A DNA stretch of 64,000 bases, taken from Serinicoccus marinus DSM 15273 (lineage in GTDB: Bacteria; Actinomycetota; Actinomycetes; Actinomycetales; Dermatophilaceae). Every line of letters starts with the position of its first letter. The stretch's first letter is position 1. The stretch lies in assembly GCF_008386315.1 (NCBI RefSeq), contig NZ_CP043808.1, forward strand, positions 124,001 to 188,000, given 5' to 3'. This document shows, piece after piece, positions 1 through 8,251 of the stretch. The notes beneath the pieces were generated by a model that made no database searches, was not told the origin of the DNA, and was given only the letters and a program-made list of their open reading frames with translations. The position numbers and the translations under genes are program-made.

Positions 1-93
1 GCCGGTGAGGTAGTTCCACATCTCCTTGCCGAGGTCGGTCCACGACACCTGCTGCCCGTCCGTGCCGGTCATCTGTCCCTGGTGCTCGCTCAT
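1..93 (-). CDS. Partial hypothetical protein (N-terminal 31 residues only)
   Basis: The open frame starts with ATG at 93 on the minus strand and runs off the left edge of the window. The start is supported by a strong GGAGGG ribosome binding site about 8 bases upstream. The visible peptide is hydrophilic, begins MSEHQGQM and ends with a Trp-containing stretch (KEMWNYLTG). It shows no signal peptide or recognisable motif. It is transcribed divergently from the DUF4397 gene, with about 220 bases between them. The product cannot be identified from 31 residues. Confidence 0.6.
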   Translation of the reverse strand, partial: MSEHQGQMTGTDGQQVSWTDLGKEMWNYLTG

Positions 94-313
94 CGTCACC
101 CTCCTGGTGCTCGTCAGGGCCGGACCGGTGTGTCCAACCCTTGTCCTATGTAGGGCAGTCTCCTCCTTCGAACCGCGCGGCACAAGGGGAAGTGGGTGAG
201 ACATACTCGACAAAAACTTTTGACAAAGGATGAATCCGCCCGGGGTTGTCGGCTCGTAATGGTGAGTGAGGGTGGAACCAGTCCACCCCAGCTGCGATGA
301 AGGAGCACCCCTC
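94..313. promoter_or_regulatory. Divergent intergenic region with AT-rich palindrome
   Basis: This gap lies between two divergent genes. It holds an unusually AT-rich patch at about 201-228 for this genome, including the palindrome CAAAA-AC-TTTTG (211-222) and an overlapping TTGACA (220-225) that could be a -35 box. No -10 hexamer sits at the usual spacing, so the patch could be an operator or an alternative-sigma promoter. This is inference from sequence pattern only. Confidence 0.3.
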
Positions 314-1126
314 ATGCGGAAGATCACAGCCACGGGCGCCGTCGCCCTGCTGGCCGGCGCCAGCACGGTCGCCCTCGCCGGTCCGGCGATGGCCGACAAC
401 CACGAGGCCACGGTCTCGGTCCTGCACGGTGTCCCCGGTCTCACCGTCGACGTCTACGTCAACGGTGAGGAGACCGTCCCCGACTTCGAGCCCGGCACGC
501 TGACCGACCCGATGATGCTCCCCGAGGGCAGCTACGACATCGAGGTGTATGCCGACGGCGACGACCCCGAGTCGGCCGAGCCGGCCATCTCCGCCGAGGG
601 CGTCGAGGTGCCGGGAGGCGCCAACGTCACCCTCGCCGCGCACCTGATGGAGGACGGCACCCCGACGCTGTCCGCCTTCGCCAACGACACCTCCGCGCTC
701 GACGCCGGCCAGGCCCGGCTGACCGTCCGGCACGCGGCAGCGGCCCCGGCGGTCGACGTGCGCGCCGGGGGCAGCCCCGTGGTGGAGGGGCTCACCAACC
801 CCAACGAGGGGATCCTCAACCTCGAGGCCGCCATGGTGTCGGCCGACGTGGTGCTCGCGGGCACCGAGGACGTCGTGATCGGCCCGGCCGACCTCGACCT
901 CGCCGAGGGCACCAACACCATCGTCTACGCGTGGGGCTCCGCCGAGGACGGCACGCTCGACCTCGCGGTGCAGACCATCGACGGCCTGCACGGTGACCCG
1001 GGCGGCGTCCCCTCGGGCCAGGGTGGCCTGGCCACCTCGGGGCCGGTCCTCGCGGTGCTCCTCATGGCCGGCGCTGCCGGTGCGGTGCTCGCCGGCAGCC
1101 GCCTGGTCCGTCGCGAGGTCGCCTGA
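314..1126 (+). CDS. DUF4397-domain surface protein with sorting-signal-like tail
   Basis: This is a 270-residue exported protein. The start at ATG 314 is chosen because AAGGAG lies about 9 bases upstream and a clean signal peptide follows (MRKITATGAVALLAGAS..., cleavage near ALAGPAMA). Two DUF4397-like beta repeats are visible (about residues 30-125 and 135-220), each opening with a (V/L)xVxHxxPxxxVDV-type strand. The C-terminus resembles a sortase substrate: LATSG (about 239-243), then a hydrophobic segment, then the basic tail LVRRE. LATSG differs from the canonical LAxTG, so anchoring is inferred. The sortase remnant begins 3 bases downstream, which supports a substrate-enzyme pair. The molecular function of DUF4397 is unknown. 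Confidence 0.8.
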   Translation: MRKITATGAVALLAGASTVALAGPAMADNHEATVSVLHGVPGLTVDVYVNGEETVPDFEPGTLTDPMMLPEGSYDIEVYADGDDPESAEPAISAEGVEVPGGANVTLAAHLMEDGTPTLSAFANDTSALDAGQARLTVRHAAAAPAVDVRAGGSPVVEGLTNPNEGILNLEAAMVSADVVLAGTEDVVIGPADLDLAEGTNTIVYAWGSAEDGTLDLAVQTIDGLHGDPGGVPSGQGGLATSGPVLAVLLMAGAAGAVLAGSRLVRREVA

Positions 1127-1129
1127 CCC

Positions 1130-1872
1130 TTGCCCCGGACCCAGCCCCGCCGCGGCCGGTTCTCGCCGGTCGCGGCGGTGGCCCTGCTCAGCAGTCTCGC
1201 GGTCGTCGCACTCGCCCTCTGGGGCTTGCAGCGCGATCCGCTCCCCGCTGCCGCCGACTTCGGGTCGCCCACCCCTGCGGCCCCCTCACCGGCGGGTGGG
1301 TCGGAGGCAGCAGGCGCCGCGGTGGACCCTGTCCCCACCGCGGCGCCCCCGCAGGACGGTGGCGCGGTCGTGGAGCAGCGACCGGGCACCAGGGACGCCT
1401 CGATCCCCGACGAGCCCGACGCCACGACGTCCCCGCCCGTCCGGCTCCTCGTCCCCGACCTCGGGCTGGACGTCCCGCTCGACGCCGTCGGCGTCACGGA
1501 TGACGGCCTCATGGAGGTCCCGAGGACGCCGACCGGGCGGGCTGGTACCGCTTCGGCCCCTCGCCGGGTGACGACACGGGGTCCGCCGTCCTCGCGGGCC
1601 ACGTCGACGACCGGGAGGGCCCCGGTGCCTTCATGGCGCTGACCGAGGCGCAGGAGGACATGCGGGTCGTCGTCGAGCACGATGACGGCTCGCGCACCGA
1701 CTACACCGTCACCGCCCGCCGCACCACCGACAAGAAGGAGCTGCCCGTCGATGATCTCTTCGACCGCGACGGTCCGCCCCTGCTGCAGCTCGTCACCTGC
1801 ACCGGCCCCTGGTCGGAGCGCGCAGGAAGCTACCGTGACAACCTCGTCGTCACCGCGACACCCGTCGGGTGA
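1130..1872 (+). pseudogene. Class E/F-type sortase, interrupted by a one-base frameshift
   Basis: The frame opening at TTG 1130 encodes an N-terminal membrane anchor (residues about 12-33), a Pro/Ala-rich linker and the start of a sortase barrel (LLVPDLGLDVPLDAVG). Near 1521 the frame shifts: adding one G (CCGAG to CCGGAG) joins it to a continuous downstream frame ending at 1872. That frame contains the catalytic His (VLAGHVDD, about 1596), the catalytic Cys (LVTCTG, about 1797) and the Arg (SYRDN, about 1835). All three catalytic residues are therefore preserved, and only one base breaks the gene. This fits either a sequencing error or a very recent mutation. The gene follows the DUF4397 gene by 3 bases and probably anchored that product. 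The TTG start is uncertain because no strong RBS is seen. Confidence 0.75.
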
Positions 1873-1888
1873 CGGCGCTCCCTCACTC

Positions 1889-2605
1889 TCAGGAGGGCCG
1901 GCGCAGCAGGAGCTGGTCGACGCCCATCCGCCCGGCGGCAAAGGTCCACGCCCCGGCGGCGAGGTAGAGCTCCCAGACCCGGGTGACCTCCTCGCCGCCC
2001 ATCTCAAGGGAGGCGACCGCCTCGAAGTCGGTCTCCGGCACCTCGCGGTAGTCCTGGAGCCGCACGTCGACCCGGTCGGCCACGCCCTGTTCCTGCGCCC
2101 GTCGTTGCACGAAGGCCTGCTGCTCCCGGCTGATCGTCACCGCCACCACGCGGGCGCCGTGCTCGCGCGCGGCGTGCAGGGTCAGGGAGCCCCAACCGCA
2201 CCCGACGTCGACGACGCGCTGGTCCGGGCGGTCGTCCAGGCCCAGCTTGGTGCAGACCAGCTCGAGCTTGTCGAACTGCGCCTGCTCCAGGGGGTATGCC
2301 TCGCTCTCCCGCCCGGTGGTCAGGTCGGCTCCCGGCTGGGTGACGTAGGCACAGGAGTAGGCCATCTGCGCGTCGAGGATGAGCTCCTAGAAGTCGTTGG
2401 ACAGGTCGTAGTGGTGGCTGATGGCGGCCCGGTCGCGCCCCAGGCTGTGCAGCCGGCCGCGGACCACCGCCTGCGCGGGGTCGGCGCCGGCGGCGGAGCC
2501 GTCCCAGGCGGTCAGATGGACGGGCAGGGAACCTCCCGCCAACGGGGCGAGAAGGTCGTGCAGGCGTGGGGCCACCGGGGTCGGCATGCCGCCGACCCTC
2601 ACCAC
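1889..2605 (-). pseudogene. Decayed cyclopropane-fatty-acid (CFA) synthase
   Basis: On the minus strand the frame from 2605 gives an N-terminal fragment ending HYDLSNDF. An in-frame TAG (2387-2389) follows where the family has Tyr (NDFYE). The same frame then resumes as the SAM-binding core (VVDVGCGWGSLTLHAA). The C-terminal part jumps from AVASLEM directly to a family C-terminus (RVWELYLAAGAW...), so roughly the substrate-binding middle is missing. The N-terminal region between the leader and RAAISHHYDLS is also shortened. One amber plus two apparent in-frame deletions make a functional enzyme very unlikely. It is divergent from the ECF sigma operon, 41 bases away. In related photooxidative-stress clusters CFA-type methylases sit beside such sigma factors, so this is probably the relic of a regulon member. 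Confidence 0.8.
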
Positions 2606-2646
2606 ACGGGGCTGCCTGGGCGCGTGGGGTCGCCTAGGGTTGCGGC

Positions 2647-3186
2647 ATGAGTGGCGGTGCCGACGATGACGAGGGAATCGCCGCCGACTGGGTCCAGGGC
2701 GAGCAGGACGCGCTCGAGCGCGCCTACCGCCGCTGGTCAGGTCTGGTACACGGACTCTCCCGACGGGCGGTCGGACCGGACGACGCCGACGACGTCACCC
2801 AGGCGGTGTTCGTCTCCGCCTGGCGTGGACGCGCCACCTACGATCCGCAGGCCGGCCCGCTGGGGGCCTGGCTGGTGGGGATCACCCGCAGGCGGATCGC
2901 CGACCACCTCCGGACGCGCCGACGGCACCCGGTCGCGGAGATGTCCCCCGACGAGGGCGCCGACAGCGCCGGGTGGTCCCAGGCGGACAGCGCCGACCTG
3001 CTCACGATCTACGAGGAGCTGGAGCGCATCGGCGACCCGCAGCGGCGGATCATCCTGCTCGCCTACGTGGAGGACCTCACCCAGCGGGAGATCGCCGAGC
3101 GTCTCGACCTCCCGCTGGGCACGGTCAAGACGCATACGAACCGAACCCTGGCTCGGCTCCGAACACTTCTCGGAGGTGAAGGATGA
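2647..3186 (+). CDS. ECF-type RNA polymerase sigma factor
   Basis: This 179-residue protein has the two standard ECF regions. Sigma region 2 spans about residues 25-90, including the DDVTQAVFVSAWR core-binding helix and RRRIADHLR. Region 4 spans about 118-173, with a helix-turn-helix TQREIAERLDLPLGTVKTH. It would direct RNA polymerase to a small set of stress promoters. The upstream spacing to the divergent CFA-synthase remnant is only 41 bases and no good RBS is visible before ATG 2647, so translation may be weak or leaderless. Its stop overlaps the start of the anti-sigma gene (ATGA), typical of a sigma/anti-sigma pair. Autoregulation is likely but not shown. Confidence 0.9.
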   Translation: MSGGADDDEGIAADWVQGEQDALERAYRRWSGLVHGLSRRAVGPDDADDVTQAVFVSAWRGRATYDPQAGPLGAWLVGITRRRIADHLRTRRRHPVAEMSPDEGADSAGWSQADSADLLTIYEELERIGDPQRRIILLAYVEDLTQREIAERLDLPLGTVKTHTNRTLARLRTLLGGEG

Positions 3187-3932
3187 ACGCCGACCGCTCT
3201 GAGGCCGCACGCCACGAGCGTGCCGAGGCGCTGCTCCGGCGCGCCGGCGCGCTGGACAGCACCCCTTCGCCCGCCACCTGGGACCGCATCCGGGCCGAGG
3301 TCCGGACAGACTCCTCCGAGACCTCGCCGCCGCCGTCCCGCTCGTCTGGCACGGCGTCCCCGCCGCCGTCCCAGGCCAGGCGGGAGCGCCGCGCGCACCG
3401 CGCCCGCCCCACCCGCTGGCCGCTGCTTGCTGCCGCCGCCGTCGGTGCGCTCGTGGCCTGGCTGGGCACGGCCGTGCTGGGTGACGTGACCGACGACCCG
3501 GGCGTCGTCGTGGCGGACGCCGACCTGGCCGACCTGCCGGACGCCGGGCAGAGCGTCGAGGGCAGCGCCGAGGTCCTGAACGTCGACGGTGAGCGACGGC
3601 TGCGCGTCGAGCTCGCCGAGCGACCCGACGCCGGGGACGGCTACCTCGAGGTCTGGCTGCTGCGGCCCGACACCAGCGGCATGGTGACGATCGGGGTCAT
3701 CTCCGGCACCCAGGCGGAGTTCAGCCTGCCGGACGGCGTGGAGCTGTCCGAGTACCCCGTGGTGGACATCTCCCGCGAGCGCCTGGACGGCGACCCCACC
3801 CACGGTGGGGAGAGCCTGGTGCGCGGTGAGCTGCGGCAGGCCTCGGCAGGAAACGACGCACCCCTGTCCCTCAACTCCGCAAACGTTGTGCACAACCTTC
3901 GACACACCACCCTCCGAGAGGACCAGGCATGA
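3183..3932 (+). CDS. Anti-sigma factor, RskA-like C-terminal domain
   Basis: This 249-residue predicted membrane protein is coupled to the sigma gene by an ATGA overlap. Residues 1-75 are cytosolic and charged. No HxxxCxxC zinc motif is present, so it is not a ZAS-type anti-sigma factor. One membrane segment follows (about 78-100, LLAAAAVGALVAWLGTAVLG). The outer domain (about 120-230) resembles the RskA/anti-sigma-K C-terminal domain, with YLEVWLLRPDTSGMVTIG and FSLPDGVELSEYPVVDISRE. It presumably holds the upstream ECF sigma factor at the membrane until an envelope or oxidative signal releases it. The signal is unknown. Confidence 0.82.
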   Translation: MNADRSEAARHERAEALLRRAGALDSTPSPATWDRIRAEVRTDSSETSPPPSRSSGTASPPPSQARRERRAHRARPTRWPLLAAAAVGALVAWLGTAVLGDVTDDPGVVVADADLADLPDAGQSVEGSAEVLNVDGERRLRVELAERPDAGDGYLEVWLLRPDTSGMVTIGVISGTQAEFSLPDGVELSEYPVVDISRERLDGDPTHGGESLVRGELRQASAGNDAPLSLNSANVVHNLRHTTLREDQA

Positions 3933-4465
3933 CCGAGCACCACGACACCAGCCCCGCCGACCCGGTGACCGTCACCTCCGACCCCGATGCCGTCGCGAAG
4001 GCCCACGAGGTGATGTCCAGCATGGACATCGCCATGCTCACCACGGTCGACTCCAGCTCGGCGGACGGCCGGCTCAGCAGCCGCCCGCTGTCCACGCAGG
4101 TGCACGAGGAGGACGGCGACGTCCTCTTCCTCGTGCGCTCGAGCAGCGCCGTGGCGGACGACGTGCGGGCCAACGCCCACGTCAACGTCGCCTACTCCTC
4201 GAGGAAGGCGTGGGTGTCGCTCGCCGGCACCGCCACCGTGGTCGACGACCGCGCCCTGGTGCAGCAGCTCTGGTCCAAGGGTGCCGACGCCTTCATGGAG
4301 GGCGGCCCGGAGAACCCGGACAACGTGGTGCTCAAGGTCAACGGCGACACCGTCATGTACTGGGGTGGCGACTCGCTCATCGGCACAGCCGTCGACACGC
4401 TGAAGATGGTCACCGGCAAGGGCGACCAGGAGGATGCCGGGCCGACCGTCGTGGAGCTGCCGTGA
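3929..4465 (+). CDS. Pyridoxamine 5'-phosphate oxidase-like (general stress protein 26 type)
   Basis: This 178-residue soluble protein has the split-barrel flavin-binding fold of the PNPOx-like family. Visible family features are MDIAMLTTVD near residue 30, RLSSRPLSTQVHEEDGDVLFLV, and NVAYSSRKAWVSLAGTATVV followed by a helix with LWSKGADAFMEGGP. Members of this group (general stress protein 26/COG3871) bind FMN or related cofactors and are usually stress-induced rather than genuine PNP oxidases. The ATGA overlap with the anti-sigma gene puts it directly under the ECF factor. Confidence 0.8.
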   Translation: MTEHHDTSPADPVTVTSDPDAVAKAHEVMSSMDIAMLTTVDSSSADGRLSSRPLSTQVHEEDGDVLFLVRSSSAVADDVRANAHVNVAYSSRKAWVSLAGTATVVDDRALVQQLWSKGADAFMEGGPENPDNVVLKVNGDTVMYWGGDSLIGTAVDTLKMVTGKGDQEDAGPTVVELP

Positions 4466-4899
4466 GCGATGCCCGCACCTCACCCCGCCTCGGGGCCGGC
4501 CGCTGGCTGGCCTCGTTGGCGGCGACCGGTGTGGCCTTCGGCGCCCTCGACGCGCTGTGGCTCGGCGTGCTGGCCAAGGACAAGTACGCCTCCAGCTTCG
4601 GCTCGCTCATGGCCGACCCGGTCAACATCCCCGCGGCCGCGGCGTTCTACGGGATCTACACGGTCGGGCTCACCCACTTCGCCACCGCTCCCGGGGTCGC
4701 CGCGGGCAGCATCGGCCGCGCCGCGGGCCAGGGAGCGGCCCTGGGTCTCGTGGCCTACGCCGCCTACGACCTGACGAGCCTGGCCGTCATCGACGGTTTC
4801 CCCGCCGACGTGGTGCCGCTCGACCTCGCCTGGGGGGCCCTGGCCAGCAGCTCGGCGGCAGCGCTCGCCACCGCGGTGGTCCGTGGGAGGCGCCGATGA
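4462..4899 (+). CDS. DUF2177 family membrane protein
   Basis: This 145-residue protein starts at GTG 4462, overlapping the previous stop (GTGA). Four hydrophobic segments are visible, and the family-type motif DALWLGVLAKDKY (about 30-42) is followed by PAAAAFYGIYTVGLTHFA and AAYDLTSLAVI. DUF2177 proteins recur in sigma-factor-controlled photooxidative-stress clusters together with CFA-like methylases, but their biochemical role is not established. The context here (ECF pair upstream, TspO downstream, CFA-synthase remnant next door) matches that association. Confidence 0.8.
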   Translation: MSDARTSPRLGAGRWLASLAATGVAFGALDALWLGVLAKDKYASSFGSLMADPVNIPAAAAFYGIYTVGLTHFATAPGVAAGSIGRAAGQGAALGLVAYAAYDLTSLAVIDGFPADVVPLDLAWGALASSSAAALATAVVRGRRR

Positions 4900-5687
4900 C
4901 GGTGCGCGCGCAGCAGGTGGTCGTCACCCTCACGGCCGTCCTCTGGATCGGCGGCACGCTCGTCGGGACCGGTGCGGTCGCCGGCGGCGGGGTGGAGTCG
5001 CAGGGCGGCGGGCTCTTCTCCGACAGCGCCACCCTCATCGCCCCCCAGGGTCCCGCCTTCTCGATCTGGTCGGTGATCTACCTCGGTCTGGCGGGGTACG
5101 TCGTGTGGCAGTGGCTGCCCCGCGTCGCCGACTCGCGCTGGGCCCGCGCCACCCGCCTGCCCGCGGCGGCGGCCATCGCGCTGAACGGCCTGTGGCTCCT
5201 GGTCGTCTTCGCCGGGTGGGTCTGGCTCTCGGTCGTGGTCATGCTCGGCATCGTGGTCTCGCTCGGGCTCGTGCTCCGGGCCACCAGCGGGCTGCCGCGA
5301 CAGGGGCTGGGCGCCGACGTGTGGGTCTCCGCCACCTTCGGGCTCTACCTGGGCTGGATCTGCGTGGCCACCTGCGCCAACATCGCGTCCTGGCTGGTGG
5401 GTCTCGGCGTGGACGCGGACAGCGCGGTCTCCACCTGGATCACCGTCGGGGTGCTGGCCGTCGTCGTGGTCCTGGCTCTCTGGCTGCTGAGCCGCACCGA
5501 CCAGCGGCTCTTCCAGCTCGGCCTCACCGCTGCGGTCGTATGGGGGACGGCCTGGGTCGCGGCCGGCCGTCTCACCGGCGACCTCCGCTCCGAGGTGGTC
5601 GGGATCGCCGCGGCGCTCACCGCGGTGGCCGTCGCCTTTCTCGGACTGCGGGCCGCCGCACAGCACATGCCCGACCGTGCGCGGTGA
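4896..5687 (+). CDS. TspO/MBR family tryptophan-rich sensory protein
   Basis: This 263-residue integral membrane protein is coupled by ATGA to the DUF2177 gene. It has the TspO hallmark APQGPAFSIWSVIYLGLAGYVVWQWLP (described in parts: GPAFSIWSVIY about residues 50-60), and LYLGWICVATCANI later on. It is longer than classical TspO (about 160 residues) because of extra C-terminal helices (about 175-255), a form common in actinobacteria. TspO proteins bind tetrapyrroles and respond to oxygen and light. This suits an operon answering photooxidative stress and is the last gene of the unit starting at 2647. Confidence 0.82.
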   Translation: MTVRAQQVVVTLTAVLWIGGTLVGTGAVAGGGVESQGGGLFSDSATLIAPQGPAFSIWSVIYLGLAGYVVWQWLPRVADSRWARATRLPAAAAIALNGLWLLVVFAGWVWLSVVVMLGIVVSLGLVLRATSGLPRQGLGADVWVSATFGLYLGWICVATCANIASWLVGLGVDADSAVSTWITVGVLAVVVVLALWLLSRTDQRLFQLGLTAAVVWGTAWVAAGRLTGDLRSEVVGIAAALTAVAVAFLGLRAAAQHMPDRAR

Positions 5688-5976
5688 GAGTCGATGGTGA
5701 GTGAGTCAGGCACGACGCAGGGCCATGAGGCGGAGGCGTTCCAGAACCACGTCGGCGAATTGAGGGCATCCAGCCCGGCGCAACGACCCCGGAAGATCGA
5801 CGTCGTCGCCGCGGTCCTGGTGATCAGAGATCTGGGCGTCGATGGCTTCGTCCAGGACGTCGTAGCGCATCCGGGACCATCGACGTCGACCAGGTCGTGC
5901 TCGACCGGCCGGTGCGCGGCCCGGTCGCTGCCGGTTGAGGATGCGCCGTGAGCGCGCAGGTAGGACGGTGGAGGGT
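5688..5976. other. Gene-poor gap, possible relic of a small minus-strand gene
   Basis: No convincing gene fills this gap. A minus-strand frame at 5706-5870 could encode 54 residues (starts MRYDVLDEAID, ends LRLMALRRA) with plausible codons but no clear RBS. It might be the end of a lost gene. Base composition is a little more AT-rich than the flanks (for example around 5820-5850). No repeat or terminator stands out. Confidence 0.3.
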
Positions 5977-6696
5977 GTGAACCCGGTCTCGGAGCTGCGC
6001 TCGTTCCTGCGAGCGGCGCTGGTGACGCCCGTGCCGCGGGACCACCGGGACGAGGAGCACGTGCTGCGCCGCCGCCGGCTGGTCTCGGCGGTGACGCTCG
6101 TCGTGGGAGCGGTGATGCTGTGGTGGTCGCTGCGGCTGCCGCCGGGCGACCCGTCGTTCTACGTCTGGACGACGGCGCTGGCCGCGGTCTGGGTCGGCGG
6201 GGCGTTCCTGTCCGGGCGGCTCTACCTCGGCCAGGGGCATACCCGCGCCGGTGAGTATGCCCGACCCGTCGTCCAGTCCCTCGCCCTCGGCCTGCTGCTG
6301 CTCGCCGTCTTCCTCGCCGGTGCCCTCGTCGTGGGTCGGATCCCTTGGCTGGCCGGGCCGGTCAACGACCTGCTCGACCACGTCCGCTTCGCCTCGGTCC
6401 CCGTCGTCCTGGTCATCACGGTGATGAACGGCATCGCCGAGGAGATCTTCTTCCGCGGTGCGCTCTACGCCGCGATCCCGCAGCGGTGGACGGTGCTGGC
6501 GACCACGGCGCTCTACGCCCTGGTCACCGTCGGGTCCGGCGTGCCCCTCCTCGTCTTCGCCGCCGTCCTCATCGGTCTGGTCTGCGGGCTGCAGCGCCGG
6601 GTGACCGGCGGCATCCTGGGCCCGGCCATCACCCACATCACGTGGTCGGCCGGCATGCTCCTCCTCCTCCCTCCCCTCCTCGAGATCGTGAGCTGA
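5977..6696 (+). CDS. CPBP family intramembrane metalloprotease
   Basis: This 239-residue polytopic membrane protein carries the Abi/CPBP signature: EEIFFRG (EExxxR type, about residue 152) and a later membrane His in the ITHITWS segment (about 222). These residues correspond to the glutamate and histidine metal ligands of Rce1/CPBP proteases. GTG 5977 is chosen as start because GGAGG lies just upstream, although the spacing is short. An in-frame ATG at 5941 is possible but adds a basic, unconserved leader. Substrates are unknown. It ends 3 bases before the next gene. Confidence 0.8.
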   Translation: MNPVSELRSFLRAALVTPVPRDHRDEEHVLRRRRLVSAVTLVVGAVMLWWSLRLPPGDPSFYVWTTALAAVWVGGAFLSGRLYLGQGHTRAGEYARPVVQSLALGLLLLAVFLAGALVVGRIPWLAGPVNDLLDHVRFASVPVVLVITVMNGIAEEIFFRGALYAAIPQRWTVLATTALYALVTVGSGVPLLVFAAVLIGLVCGLQRRVTGGILGPAITHITWSAGMLLLLPPLLEIVS

Positions 6697-6699
6697 ACC

Positions 6700-7659
6700 A
6701 TGACCGACACCACCGACACACCCGGTCCCGCCGACGGCCACGACCCGCGTGGGCGGGCCCTGGTCACCGGCGCCACCGGCTACATCGGCGGGCTCCTGGT
6801 CCCGCTGCTGCTGGAGCGGGGACATACCGTCCGGGTGCTCACCCGCTCCGCCGACAAGCTGCCGCGGGAGTGGGCCGACCGGGTGGAGGTGAGCGAGGGC
6901 GACGCCACCGAGCGCGCCGACCTCGAGCAGGCGCTCGCCGGGGCCGACCTCGCCTACTACTTCATCCACTCGATGGACGGCTCCGGTGACTTCGTCGCGC
7001 GGGACCGGCGGCTGGCCCGCGAGTTCGGCCGCGCGGCGCGGGACGCCGGGGTGAGCCGGATCGTCTACCTGTCCGGGCTGCACCCTGACATCCCGGACGA
7101 GAAGCTCTCCAAGCACCTGGCCTCCCGCGTGGAGGTGGGCGAGATCCTCATGGCCTCGGGCGTCCCCACGGCGGTGCTGCAGGCGGCCACTGTCATCGGT
7201 TCGGGCTCGGCGAGCTTCGAGATGCTGCGCCACCTGACCAAGCGGCTGCCGGTCATGGTGGCCCCGAAGTGGTTGAAAAACCGCATCCAGCCCATCGGCA
7301 TCGACGACGTGCTGCACTACCTCGTGGCGGCCGCGGACCTGCCCGCCGACGTCAACCGCACCTTCGACATCGGCGGCCCGGACGTCCTGACCTACAAGCA
7401 GATGATGCAGGGCTTCGCGATGGAGACCGGCCTGTCCCACCGGCTCATCGTGACCCTGCCGGTCCTGACCCCCTGGCTGGCCTCGCACTGGGTGGGGCTG
7501 GTGACGCCGGTCGACGCCGGGGTCGCCAAGCCGCTCGTGGGCTCGCTCGTGCACGAGGTGGTGTGCCAGGAGGACGACCTCGCCCAGCTGGTCGGTCGTC
7601 CGGCCGGCGGGGCCACGCCCTACCGGGAGGCGGTGCGGCGGGCGGTCGAGGGCGACTGA
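6700..7659 (+). CDS. NAD(P)-binding atypical SDR (NmrA/DUF2867-linked type)
   Basis: This 319-residue protein has an N-terminal Rossmann motif GATGYIGG (about 24-31), a second strand ending RVLTRSADKL, and AYYFIHSMDG typical of NAD(P)H-binding atypical SDRs. The active-site YxxxK of classical SDRs is not evident. Many relatives carry a C-terminal DUF2867 (SRPBCC-like) extension. This one ends at the end of the SDR region, so it is the short form or has lost the extension. It is 3 bases downstream of the CPBP gene. Its substrate is unknown. Confidence 0.8.
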   Translation: MTDTTDTPGPADGHDPRGRALVTGATGYIGGLLVPLLLERGHTVRVLTRSADKLPREWADRVEVSEGDATERADLEQALAGADLAYYFIHSMDGSGDFVARDRRLAREFGRAARDAGVSRIVYLSGLHPDIPDEKLSKHLASRVEVGEILMASGVPTAVLQAATVIGSGSASFEMLRHLTKRLPVMVAPKWLKNRIQPIGIDDVLHYLVAAADLPADVNRTFDIGGPDVLTYKQMMQGFAMETGLSHRLIVTLPVLTPWLASHWVGLVTPVDAGVAKPLVGSLVHEVVCQEDDLAQLVGRPAGGATPYREAVRRAVEGD

Positions 7660-7709
7660 GGCCGGGCCGGCCCGCAGCCGGGCCCGGAGGCCCTAGCATC
7701 GGCGGCACC

Positions 7710-8190
7710 ATGGCCGACCTGACCGAGCTCGTCCCGCTGCCGGGCGGCGAGTTCGTGCTGGGCGCTCGGCCCGGCTACCCCGAGGAGGGGCCGACGCGTG
7801 AGGTGCGCGTCGGGCCGTTCGCGATGGAGCGGCACCCGGTCACCAACGCACAGTTCGCCGCCTTCGTCCGGGAGACGGCATACCGCACCACGGCCGAGCG
7901 TGCGCCGGACCCCGCGACGCTGCCCCCGGGTGTCGACCCCTCCGTGCTGGTGCCCGGCTCGCTCGTCTTCACCCCGACCGCGGGCCCGGTGCCGCTACAC
8001 CGTTGGGACCTGTGGTGGCGGTGGGGTGCCCGGCGCCAGCTGGCGGCACCCGCGGGGTCCCGGCACCGACCTGGAAGGCCTCGCCCACCACCCGGTGGTG
8101 CACGTCTGCCTCGAGGACGCGCAGGCCTACGCGACCTGGGCCGGGCGGTACCTGCCGACCGAGACCGAGCACGGGGATCGTGGTGGGGAG
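7710..8190 (+). pseudogene. Formylglycine-generating-enzyme-like gene, frameshifted and truncated
   Basis: ATG 7710 opens a frame matching the N-terminal half of the SUMF1/FGE family (VPLPGGEFVLG, then FAMERHPVTNAQFAAFV). Near 8023-8027 a GGGG run has one G too many for the family frame. After removing it the match resumes (WRHPRGPGTDLEG, HHPVVHVCLEDAQAYATWAGRYLPTE) and stops abruptly at about 8170. The C-terminal half with the copper/cysteine active site is missing, and the ABC transporter gene starts 60-80 bases later. The gene is therefore dead at both a frameshift and a deletion. FGE converts a cysteine of sulfatases to formylglycine, and no sulfatase is visible here. Confidence 0.75.
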
Positions 8191-8251
8191 CCCGACAGGC
8201 CGCACCGCGCTTGGACATGCCGCTGTCGGTGGTGCCCCGTAGGGTCGGTGC

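Noticed and set aside
211..265. A complete sigma-70 promoter for the DUF4397 gene
   Set aside because: TTGACA is present at 220-225, but no -10-like hexamer lies 16-18 bases downstream. The next TAAT is about 31 bases away.
3929..4465. True pyridoxamine phosphate oxidase (PdxH)
   Set aside because: The protein lacks the length and C-terminal signature of PdxH and groups by pattern with general stress protein 26.
5824..7554. A 576-codon open frame on the minus strand opposite the CPBP and SDR genes
   Set aside because: The two plus-strand genes have clear motifs and coupling. The minus frame spans both and has a His/Arg/Gly-rich shadow composition.
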